Assembly (NCBI GenBank): GCA_020217065.1 | Contig: JAIWOB010000003.1 | Location: 1 to 10,000, forward strand | Reading direction: 5' to 3' | Length of the DNA stretch: 10,000 nt | Source of the DNA: Chloroflexota bacterium | GTDB lineage: Bacteria > Chloroflexota > Anaerolineae > Anaerolineales > Villigracilaceae | Shown here: positions 1-7,400 of the stretch, in pieces | How positions within the stretch are numbered: position 1 is the first letter of the stretch | Layout of the letters: each line of letters begins with the position of its first letter | The notes under the pieces: model-generated | What the model was told of the DNA's origin: nothing | The model's database searches: none | Seen by the model: the letters and a program-made list of their open reading frames with translations, nothing else | Position numbers and translations under genes: made by a program

Positions 1-1012
1 CGTCTGAGCGGGCAACCCACGCGGCAAGTTGAAGCAGCCCGTTCCCTGCCAGCAGCGATTCCGCCAACAGGGCAACGCCGTCGCCGCCGCGGGTATCCGT
101 CAGGTAGGTAAGCAAAATCCAGACGATGTAGAAAAAATTTCGCTGTTTCAAAGAAAGCCAAAGCCCCACATAAAAAGAAATCAGGAACGGCAGGGCGAGG
201 TAATTGGCTGGGCTGTGCAATTGCAGGACAATCAGATAGAACTCCAGGGTGCGGCGGCTGGTCTGCCCCGCCGACAGCAGAGGCTCGAAACCATGTCGCA
301 GCAAAACGGTCATCCACCACGGGGAGGTCAACAGGAAGACGCCCAAAGCGACGCCCAGGGCGGAAGCAAGTCCGCGTGGACTGCGTCCGTAGAAAAGGAA
401 GAGCGTCAAACCGCCCAATGCGGCGTGAAGAGCCGTCTGTGGATGGCTGAGTACGGTGAGCGCGCCAAAAAGGGCGGTCAGAAAAAGCCGTCTGGGCGAA
501 TATTCTTTGAATAGCCGCGCCGCCTGCCACAACATGAGAATCAGAAATAACATGCCGAAGGCGCGGGTAACTCCCCCGCCCATTACCTGCCAAAGAAAAG
601 CGCGAGAGGAAAGCGCATACGCAAGAGCCGCCAGCCCGGCGGCTGTCCGTGAAGGAAGAAACTGTTCGGCAAGTTTGAAGAAGAAAAAAACGGCAAGGAC
701 GTTGACAAAAGGAGGAAGCCAGAGAAAAACCTGCAACTCCGAAATGGGCAAAAGGAAAGAAAGGAAAGCGGCGGCGTAAAGACCCAGCGGCGGATAAGCG
801 AAAGGAATATGCGCCAGATTATATGAAGTGAAATGCGGCGGAAGGAAATGATTTGCCGCCAAATCGCGCGCCATGACGTAGAACATTCCCCCGTCGTTGA
901 GCGGAAACCCGCTGGAGGCGGCTGGGACAAAACGCACGACGGCGCCGAAAAGCAGGGCGGTAAAAAGCAGAAGAGCGCCCCAATCGAGGCTGCGGTTCAC
1001 GGATATTTTCAT
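1..1012 (-). CDS. Multi-pass membrane protein, probable GT-C (family 39-like) glycosyltransferase; 3' end beyond window
   Basis: The frame from ATG at 1012 stays open through 337 codons to the left edge, so only the N-terminal part is visible. It starts with a short basic stretch and a TM helix (residues 11-29). A loop follows with an acidic residue in 'PLNDGGMFYVMARDL' (Asp40), the position where GT-C enzymes carry their catalytic or metal-binding acid. Next come 'AYPPLGLY' (72-79) and further hydrophobic segments near 78-90, 96-113, 125-141, 151-165, 176-188, 196-208, 217-236, 256-280 and 293-305. Known for the family: such proteins transfer sugars from polyprenyl-phosphate donors on the outer face of the membrane. 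Substrate and exact family are not determinable here. The gene begins 10 bp after a perfect hairpin that follows the trkA pair, so it may be a separate unit or attenuated readthrough. No clear Shine-Dalgarno is present: the nearest AGGG (1025-1028) lies in the hairpin's second arm, 12 nt from ATG. A TTG at 1021 is out of frame. The gene is real on reading-frame grounds; its function is inferred. Confidence 0.8.
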   Translation of the reverse strand, partial: MKISVNRSLDWGALLLFTALLFGAVVRFVPAASSGFPLNDGGMFYVMARDLAANHFLPPHFTSYNLAHIPFAYPPLGLYAAAFLSFLLPISELQVFLWLPPFVNVLAVFFFFKLAEQFLPSRTAAGLAALAYALSSRAFLWQVMGGGVTRAFGMLFLILMLWQAARLFKEYSPRRLFLTALFGALTVLSHPQTALHAALGGLTLFLFYGRSPRGLASALGVALGVFLLTSPWWMTVLLRHGFEPLLSAGQTSRRTLEFYLIVLQLHSPANYLALPFLISFYVGLWLSLKQRNFFYIVWILLTYLTDTRGGDGVALLAESLLAGNGLLQLAAWVARSD

Positions 1013-1017
1013 ATTTC

Positions 1018-1051
1018 AAAAGACCCTAAAGGTTTGACAGCCTTTAGGGTC
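1018..1051 (-). terminator. Perfect 11-bp hairpin with short T tract after the trkA pair
   Basis: The arms at 1041-1051 and 1022-1032 are exact reverse complements (11 bp, cctttagggtc on the plus strand at 1041-1051) around an 8-nt loop. On the minus strand the hairpin is followed by TTTT at 1021-1018. It begins 11 bp past the stop of the upstream TrkA-like gene, so an intrinsic terminator is the simplest reading. The T tract is short and the downstream ATG is only 5 nt past it, so an attenuator or a translation-control hairpin for the next gene is also possible. On the plus strand the trailing sequence has fewer T residues. Confidence 0.6.
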
Positions 1052-1062
1052 GGTTTGTTATT

Positions 1063-1746
1063 TCATAGTTTCACCGGTCTTACGGGAGGTTCCAAGAGTC
1101 TGGCGAGTTCGGCGGCGCCTTCGTCGTCCGTCACTGCCAGCACTTCGTCTCCTTCTTCAAAGGCGCTGGCGCCGCGCGGCAGGGTGATTTGCCCGCGACG
1201 GATGATTCCCGCAATGACGCAGGTGTCGGGCAATCCCAAATCCTTGATTGGCACGCCAATCGCTTTCGCGCCAGGCGGCACTTTTTCCTCGACGAGAGAA
1301 TAGCGTCCGCGCCGTAATTTAAGGAGAGTCATCATGTCGCCGAGAGACATTTCCTCCTGAATGAGGTGCGCCATCACATCCGCCTGGTTGATGGTCTCGT
1401 CCACATGAAAACGATGGTCGAAGAGCCAGGCGTTGAGAGGGTTGTTGATGCGGGCGATAATGCGGCGGACGTTGAAAAGGGTGCGTCCCAGATAACAGGT
1501 CACCAGGTTGGCGGCATCGTCGCTGCCGGCGGTCACAAGGACGTTTGCCTTGTCCAAGCCGGCGGCTTTCAAGGCGGCAGGGTCGGTGGCGTTGCCCTCG
1601 TAAATGACTTCAGTGGGCAGTTCGCGGTGAAGAAGCGTGAGCAGCTCGCGGCGATGCTCCATCATGCGAATTTGATGTCCCTGCTCGATTAATTGCATTG
1701 CGAGTTGGGCGCCGGTTCTCCCGCCGCCCGCGATAAATACAAACAT
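1063..1746 (-). CDS. TrkA-like single-RCK potassium transport regulator (second of pair)
   Basis: A 227-residue cytosolic protein with an N-terminal Rossmann RCK domain (about 1-135) and a C-terminal TrkA_C/RCK_C domain (about 148-217). The dinucleotide motif is GGGRTG (7-12). An acidic residue (Glu30) ends strand beta-2, where it would contact the ribose, favouring NAD(H) over NADP. GNATDP (51-56), 'TAGSDDAANL' and 'INNPLNAWLF' (100-109) are typical RCK core segments. RCK proteins form rings that bind NAD(H), ATP/ADP or c-di-AMP and gate K+ transporters. The ATG lies 1 nt after the stop of the preceding TrkA-like gene and is served by a full AAAGGAGG at 1756-1763 inside that gene's last codons, so the two are translationally linked. 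The partner starts with the same Gly spacing and is exactly as long, so the pair probably arose by tandem duplication. Family assignment is firm; the partner transporter is inferred from the operon. Confidence 0.92.
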   Translation of the reverse strand: MFVFIAGGGRTGAQLAMQLIEQGHQIRMMEHRRELLTLLHRELPTEVIYEGNATDPAALKAAGLDKANVLVTAGSDDAANLVTCYLGRTLFNVRRIIARINNPLNAWLFDHRFHVDETINQADVMAHLIQEEMSLGDMMTLLKLRRGRYSLVEEKVPPGAKAIGVPIKDLGLPDTCVIAGIIRRGQITLPRGASAFEEGDEVLAVTDDEGAAELARLLEPPVRPVKL

Positions 1747-1747
1747 A

Positions 1748-2431
1748 TTAAGCAGCCTCCTTTCGGGCGTTCAGGCGGGCGTTCAGGCGGGCGTTCAGAG
1801 CGGTGACGCCTTCCAGGGTTGCGCTCACGGTGAGAATATCGCCGCCTTCAAGTTTCGTATCAAGCGCGGGAAGTTGGGCGCGCCCAGCGCGGGTCAACGC
1901 CGCGACGACGATGGTGTTGGAGCAGTTTTCGAGCAAAGAGGAAAGCGGGGCTCCGCTCCAAGCGCTGGGAACGTGCATTTCATAAACTTCCACTTCGCCG
2001 TTGCCGGCGGAGAAAACGGCGCGAAAAGAAGCGTCTATCAGAAGTTCTTGCAGGCGCTCCGCCCCCCAAGCGGTGGAGCTGACAACCTGAAGCCCAAAGG
2101 CTTCAAGCATCTCGCGCATGGCGGGGTCGTAATTGCGGACAAGAACGCGTTTGACCTCAGGGTAATGAGAGCGGATGGCGTGGCCAATAACCGCGTTCAT
2201 GGTGTCGGAATTGGTCACCACAGCCACTCCTTCCGCCGTCGCAACCCCGGCGCGGGTAAAGGTGTCGGCGGCAAGCGCTTCGCCTTCCACAGTGCGCCCA
2301 TGAAAGTCGGCCGGCAGGCGGTTGAAAGAGTTTCGGTTGCTGTCCACCACAACGACCTTGTATTTTTGTCGGTAAAGGCGGTAGGCAAGTTGAGCGCCGA
2401 CTCGTCCGCACCCAATAACAATGAATTTCAT
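1748..2431 (-). CDS. TrkA-like single-RCK potassium transport regulator (first of pair)
   Basis: A 227-residue protein with an RCK_N Rossmann fold (about 1-135) and a TrkA_C domain (about 147-210). GCGRVG (7-12) is the dinucleotide loop, and 'VVVVDSNRN' places Asp30 at the end of beta-2, which suggests NAD(H) or adenine nucleotide binding. 'VVTNSDTMNAVIG' and 'VLVRNYDP' match the usual RCK core. E. coli TrkA holds two such units in one chain; here each unit has its own gene, as in KtrA-type subunits. The gene starts 9 bp after the kimA-like stop, with an AAGGAGAG Shine-Dalgarno (2435-2442) overlapping that stop. The C-terminus ends in a threefold LNAR repeat encoded by a 12-bp tandem repeat, beyond the conserved domain and probably a recent expansion. 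Likely role: sensing subunit that, with its neighbour, controls the KimA-like transporter. Family is clear; partner is inferred. Confidence 0.92.
   Translation of the reverse strand: MKFIVIGCGRVGAQLAYRLYRQKYKVVVVDSNRNSFNRLPADFHGRTVEGEALAADTFTRAGVATAEGVAVVTNSDTMNAVIGHAIRSHYPEVKRVLVRNYDPAMREMLEAFGLQVVSSTAWGAERLQELLIDASFRAVFSAGNGEVEVYEMHVPSAWSGAPLSSLLENCSNTIVVAALTRAGRAQLPALDTKLEGGDILTVSATLEGVTALNARLNARLNARKEAA
1756..1763 (-). promoter_or_regulatory. Shine-Dalgarno of the second trkA-like gene, inside the first
   Basis: On the minus strand this reads AAAGGAGG, 9 nt before the ATG at 1746. It lies within the final codons (Lys-Glu-Ala-Ala) of the preceding gene, so ribosomes finishing that gene sit on the next start. 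This supports translational coupling and a matched supply of both RCK subunits. Confidence 0.85.
1764..1799 (-). repeat. 12-bp tandem repeat, three copies, at the 3' end of a trkA-like gene
   Basis: On the plus strand the unit cgggcgttcagg occurs at 1764-1775 and 1776-1787, and again at 1788-1799 with only the last base changed. Being a multiple of three it keeps the frame and encodes LNAR three times just before the end of the protein. Near-identity of the copies points to replication slippage rather than old structure. Confidence 0.95.
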
Positions 2432-2434
2432 TTT

Positions 2435-2442
2435 CTCTCCTT
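2435..2442 (-). promoter_or_regulatory. Shine-Dalgarno of the first trkA-like gene
   Basis: The minus strand reads AAGGAGAG here, ending 3 nt before the ATG at 2431 (core GGAG at normal spacing) and overlapping the stop codon of the KimA-like gene at 2441-2443. This places transporter and regulator in one transcript. Confidence 0.8.
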
Positions 2443-4408
2443 AATTCATATTTCTTTCATGCACCTGATACGGCACGTCGGTAATGACGACGCCGTGTTT
2501 GCTCTTTAATTGTTCGCGCAGGATATTGGCGGTATTCATGTGAAGAGCGCCCGACAACGGATTATCGGAGACGAACTCCGGCACCACTACCGTAATGATT
2601 TCGCCCGGTTGGCGCGCTTCGGCAACATCGGAAATGTAAGCCAGGATAGGCTCAATAAACAGGCGGTAGGGAGAATCCAGCAGCACCATTCGCACGCCGC
2701 CGCCCCAGGTTTCCCACTTGGCGCGCACTTTTTCAGCGTCGGCAGGCTCAATGACCACATGCACGGCGGTCACGTCGTCGGACAACATACGAGCGTAACG
2801 CAAGGCGGCAAGCGTGCCTTGATGCACGCCGCTGACCGGCATGATGACGCGATGGCGGGTGGTGTGATGAGGAATAACGCCAAAATTATCGAGGGAAAGA
2901 TTACGGGCAAGATTTCGATAATGAATGTGAATGGTCCACAAAGCGGCAATCAGCAGGGGTATCAGAATCAGCACAACGTAAGCCCCGTCCTTGAATTTGG
3001 TAATCGCAAAGACAAACATGACCACGCCGGTGCAGAACGCGCCAAAACCGTTCGCCGCCATTTTCAAGCGCCAGAGCGGGTCGTAGCGCAGGGACGAAAT
3101 GCGCTGCGAACCCTCGTCTCGCGTTTCGGGGTGAATCCTCCCGCTGCGCCTCCAGCGCAGCGCCATGCCAAATTGGGCAAGGGTGAAAGACAGAAAAACG
3201 CCGATGGCGTAAAGAGGGATGAGACGGGTAACGCTCGCCTGGAAAAAAACAATCAAAAGGGAAGAGAGAATCGCCAGCGCCACGATTCCGCGCGAATAGA
3301 CCAGACGGCTTCCGCGATAGGTCAATTGACGGGGGAGAAAGCCGTCCATCGCCATCAGAGCGCTTAGGCGGGGAAAACCGGCAAAGGCGGTGTTTGCCGC
3401 GAGAATGAGAATGACCGTCGTGGCGAGGATGACGGCGTAATACATGAAACCGTCGCGGTCAAAGACGGTTCTTCCAAGCTGCGAAATGACGGTCTCAAAC
3501 TCGGAAGGCACCGCGCCCACGCGGCTGGCGAGAAAGGAAATGCCAAGAAACAGGCTCGCCAGAATGAACGCCATCCAGCTCAACGTAATTGCGGCGTTCT
3601 TGCTGCGCGGTTCCTTGAACGCCGTAATGCCGTTGGAAATGGCTTCGATACCGGTCAACGCCGCCGTGCCGCTGGAGAAGGCGTGAAGGATGAGAAAGGG
3701 GGTGACTACCGTCGCCGCGCCGTGCATGAGAATTTCGGGAGGGTCCGCCACCGCGCCGAGACTCCCGCTCAGGTACTTGAACATGCCGGCGCCGACCGTA
3801 ATAAACATGATGACGACAAAAGACATGCTCGGCACGGCAATGGCGGCTCCCGACTCGCGCACGCCCCGCAGGTTGATAAGCATAATCAGCGCGACCGCCG
3901 CCACCGAAAGCGCCACGCGATACTCGTATAGTTCCGGGTAGGCGGAAACAATCTGCGCCACCCCGGAAGAAATGGACACCGAAACGGTCAGGATGTAATC
4001 TGTCAGGAGGGCTGCCGCCGCCGTTAAACCCGCCAATTCGCCAAGATTGTCGCGGGCGACCACATACGCGCCGCCTCCATCCGGATAGGCGTGGATGACC
4101 TGAATATAAGAAACGGCGACGATGGTCAACAATACCACAATTGCGATGGAAATCGGGAAGACATACCCGAATGCGATGGTTCCCGCCGCCGCCAAAACCA
4201 CCATGATTTCCTGCGTGGCGTAGGCGTTCGACGATAAAGCGTCGGATGCGAATACAGCCAGCCCGACCGCCTTGCCGATGGTCTCATGCGGCGCGTCCGC
4301 TGTCGAAAGCGGACGCCCAATGAGAAAGGAAGATAAATTGCGGCGCGGTTTGTAATTCGCCGCGCGTTCGATAATGGTGGTTGGTTTATTGTTTTTTGAA
4401 TTAATCAT
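2441..4408 (-). CDS. KimA-type APC superfamily transporter, probable K+ (H+-coupled) uptake
   Basis: A 655-residue permease with an N-terminal cytosolic extension (1-42), about 12 TM helices (roughly 43-497) and a soluble C-terminal domain (about 500-655) that looks like the USP-like cytosolic domain of KimA. The overall text resembles B. subtilis KimA (YdaO), for example 'DALSSNAYATQ', 'AYPDGGGAYVVARDNLG', 'LLTDYILTVSVSIS', 'LTGIEAISNGI' and 'LIPLYAIGVF'. The residues I recall as K+ ligands in KimA (Asp36, Tyr43, Asp117, Tyr118, Thr121, Ser125, Thr230, Glu233, Tyr377) correspond here to Asp56, Tyr63, Asp137, Tyr138, Thr141, Ser145, Thr252, Glu255 and Tyr400, with local spacing preserved. KimA imports K+ with protons across the cytoplasmic membrane. 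Two TrkA-like genes follow directly, consistent with potassium transport. An in-frame TGA 12 nt upstream makes ATG 4408 the earliest start, but it has no visible Shine-Dalgarno. An amino-acid permease is the alternative; the ligand set and context argue against it. Confidence 0.85.
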   Translation of the reverse strand: MINSKNNKPTTIIERAANYKPRRNLSSFLIGRPLSTADAPHETIGKAVGLAVFASDALSSNAYATQEIMVVLAAAGTIAFGYVFPISIAIVVLLTIVAVSYIQVIHAYPDGGGAYVVARDNLGELAGLTAAAALLTDYILTVSVSISSGVAQIVSAYPELYEYRVALSVAAVALIMLINLRGVRESGAAIAVPSMSFVVIMFITVGAGMFKYLSGSLGAVADPPEILMHGAATVVTPFLILHAFSSGTAALTGIEAISNGITAFKEPRSKNAAITLSWMAFILASLFLGISFLASRVGAVPSEFETVISQLGRTVFDRDGFMYYAVILATTVILILAANTAFAGFPRLSALMAMDGFLPRQLTYRGSRLVYSRGIVALAILSSLLIVFFQASVTRLIPLYAIGVFLSFTLAQFGMALRWRRSGRIHPETRDEGSQRISSLRYDPLWRLKMAANGFGAFCTGVVMFVFAITKFKDGAYVVLILIPLLIAALWTIHIHYRNLARNLSLDNFGVIPHHTTRHRVIMPVSGVHQGTLAALRYARMLSDDVTAVHVVIEPADAEKVRAKWETWGGGVRMVLLDSPYRLFIEPILAYISDVAEARQPGEIITVVVPEFVSDNPLSGALHMNTANILREQLKSKHGVVITDVPYQVHERNMN

Positions 4409-4483
4409 AAGAATCTGTTGTCAACATGAAATAAGCCTTTACAAGAAAAAACTCCATAAGGCGCGATTATATTACAAACCCGT
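4409..4483. other. 75-bp spacer between kinase and kimA-like gene
   Basis: This is the largest gap upstream of the potassium cluster. It contains a TATAAT on the minus strand but no convincing terminator for the kinase: the best dyad is only 5 bp (gcctt/aaggc) with a long loop. It is too short for a full ydaO-type c-di-AMP riboswitch, which controls kimA in Bacillus, and no such fold is seen. Confidence 0.6.
4466..4471 (-). promoter_or_regulatory. Candidate -10 box for the kimA-trkA-trkA operon
   Basis: The minus strand reads TATAAT 57 nt upstream of the ATG at 4408, predicting a leader of about 50 nt. The region 16-18 bp upstream has no good match to TTGACA and there is no TG extension, so support rests on the perfect hexamer and its place in the spacer. 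Confidence 0.4.
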
Positions 4484-7400
4484 CTAACCGCCTCTGGTTT
4501 CTCTCGGCTGCGCAAGGGGAATCTGCAAATGAAAAACGCTGCCCTTTCCCACAACGCTTTCCACCCATACCCGTCCCCCGTGGCTTTCCGCAATAGAATG
4601 AACAATGGCAAGCCCCAATCCCGAGCCATATTGGGCGCGGGCTTCGCGCTGCTTGCCGCGATAGAATTTTTCAAACAAGCGGGGCTGGTCTTCGACGGGA
4701 ATACCGATGCCCGTATCTTCAATGGAAAAGACAAGACCGTTGGGCTTGGAAGCCGTGCGAATGGTCACGCGTCCGTTTTGAGGCGTGTATTTGATGGCGT
4801 TTTCCACTAAATTATAGACCGCCTGATGCAGCAACGCCTGGTCGGCTTCCACGGCGTGGGGCATATCTTTGGCGAGTTCCACGCTCAAGAGGATATTTTT
4901 TTGATTTGCCTGCAATTGCAAGGCGCTGGTTACGCGCTCAATGATGTCCAACACGGTGACTTGTTCAACCTGGAGACCCACGCCCAAGTCAATGCGCCCC
5001 AAATCAAGAAGGTTATTGACCAGGCGCGACATATTTTCAACGCCGGAAATAATCTTCTTGACGTATCCCTGCTGCTGCTCGTTTAATTCGCCCACCATTT
5101 CAAGCATGGTGGCGTAGCCGCGCATCAAGGTCAGGGGAGAACGCAGGTCGTGGCTGACGGTCGCCACAAATTCCGATTTCATAGCGTCAAGCTCTTTAAA
5201 GTGGGTGACGTCGCGCATAATACACACACGCCCAATTTGACGATTTTCCACCGTGACCGAAGAGGCGGTGGCGAGATAAGTGCGTTTATCCGCGAGGATG
5301 ATTTCGGCGGATTGGTGTTCTCCCGCGCCCTGCAGCAACGCGAGCAGCGGCTTGAGTTTGACCACCTTTTCAGTTTCCATGCCGGCGCTTTTGTCCGCAT
5401 CCTGACCGATGGCGGCGGAAGCGGCGCGGTTGGCGAGCAAAATTCTGTTGCGGTGGTCGGTGACAAGCACCGGGTCTGGCGTGGAATTGAGAACGGCTTC
5501 CAACTGACGGCGGGAGGCTTCGGCGTTTAAATAGAGGTGAGCGTTGGCGACCGCGAGCGCCGCTTGTCCTGCCAGCGTCGTGATAAAGCGCACGTCCGAA
5601 TCGGAGAACATGCGCGGCTGCTCATAGCCCGCCCAGACCACGCCGTAATAACGATTTTCGCGGCGCAAGGCGACCGCCAGTAAAGCCTGAGGATTCGCCA
5701 AAGAAGGGTCGAGCAGCAGTTCGCGCGAACGATTAAGGTTCGGGATAACCAGTTTTTCATGGTTTTGCGCCAGCGTCAAAATCTGGTCGTCAAGATGGGC
5801 GTAGCGGTCGCCACCCAGCGCAAAACGCGAAGGCAATTCGATAAAGGTATCGGGCAGGATGCTGGGAGAAAGAGACACGCTCACCGACCCAGCCCCCGTC
5901 GAAAGGATGGCTTCCAAAACGGGCTTGACCGTATCCTGCATCTCAAGGCTGGAAGCGACGCCCTGACTGACCTGCAACAGGCTGTTGATTTCATTCAATC
6001 TCGCCTGTAAACTGGCGCGCATCTGCTCGAAGGCGCGGCGCAGTTGACCGACTTCATCCACGCCGTCCACCTGAAGCGGGTGGTCGAGGCTGCCCTGGGC
6101 GATGCGGTTGGCTTCGGCGGCAAGATTTTGTAAAGACCCCGTCACCACGCGCAAGCCGACGCGCAGGGAGACCATCGCGACGACAGCCAGGAAAATAATC
6201 ATCAGCGAAAGCGGCATGGCGATATTGAGGGCGAGTTGCTGCGCCTTCTGGGCGGGGACGGTCAAAACCACCGCCCACGGACGTCCAATCACCGGCTGGT
6301 AATACACCAGTTGGCGCGTGCCGTCGGGAGCGGTGCTGTCGTATAACTGCGGCTTTTCTCCGCGCTGGTCGGCGTAGGCGGTTAGCAGCTGGGTTTTATC
6401 GGAGTGATAAATGATGCGCCCATTTTCGTCCAACAGAAAACCGTCGCCGCCGAGGTCGCGCATATTGTTAATGCTTTCGACAAGGGGCAGGGCAAGGGGG
6501 TTGGTTTCGAGGGTAGTGCGTCCAATGAGGATTCGGCGCACTTGCCCCTCGCTATCTACAATAGCGACGAGGAAGGAAACGCGGGAGGAGTCGTCTACAG
6601 AGGCGGGCGGAATGGAATAAATTTGGGTCAAAACGCCGCTGGCGGCAAGCAAAACGCCGGAGGCTTCATCGGGATATAGATGGAATCTGGCGACGGCGGA
6701 ATCAGGGTAGCCGGCAATCAGGGCGTGGTCGTCCTTCGCTTCCAAAACGAAAAACTGGTCGAAGTAGGGAACGGCTTGGATGCGCAAACCGATAATGGAT
6801 TTCAATTCATCGCCGGTGGCGGTCAGCAAACGCGGGTCGGACGCCAGCTGCACGGCAAGGTTTTGTCCCGTTTCAAGAAAGAAGGGGACGCTTTGAGCGG
6901 CGGATTCGCTGGCGCTGGAAAGGCGGTCTTGCAGCATATCGCGCGCCGCCTGCCCCGCCACAATCCAGTCGCCAATCAACAGGGTAAGCAGCAAGAGAGA
7001 AATAAAAGTCCCTACGCCGAAGAGAAAACGCGACTCGAGGCTTCTCTCGCCGGGAGAGGGGACCAGCGCCTGCTTGCCGCCCCAAGCGGCGGGGAAGGCT
7101 GTCGCAATAATTTGAGCCGCGACGCCGCCAATCAGCGCTTCGCCGCCAAAAGCGAGAAGGATAACGCCGGCGTTGCTGATGGCAAAATCGAGGCGGGCAG
7201 TGACAGGCGCGGAAGCGTCCACCCCCCATTGGGTAAAGAGAGAACTGAGGACATAGAACAAGACATGGAAGGGAATAAGCAGCAAGGCGCTGAGGAAAGG
7301 CTGGCGCAGGAAGGCGTAGGCTTTCGTGCGAAACCGCTGGCGGGTGTTGACGGAAAACCACGCCCCAAGAACCGCAAGTTCGATAACGGAAAACAGGGAA

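Noticed and set aside
29..779. Plus-strand frames of 161 and 107 codons
   Set aside because: They lie opposite the open membrane-protein frame running from 1012 to position 1, which has coherent hydrophobic periodicity.
1874..2509. 211-codon plus-strand frame
   Set aside because: Antisense to the first TrkA-like gene, whose motifs are unmistakable.
2510..3367. 285-codon plus-strand open frame
   Set aside because: Antisense to the C-terminal half of the KimA-like transporter; composition (His/Gln/Arg/Asn rich) is typical of reverse-complement shadows.
4409..4483. c-di-AMP (ydaO-type) riboswitch upstream of the KimA-like gene
   Set aside because: Expected by analogy with Bacillus, but the gap is only 75 bp and lacks the needed helices.
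4405..4734. 109-codon minus-strand frame spanning the kinase 3' end and the spacer
   Set aside because: It overlaps the essential HATPase coding region in another frame and shows no recognizable domain; its end overlaps the kimA-like start only by chance.
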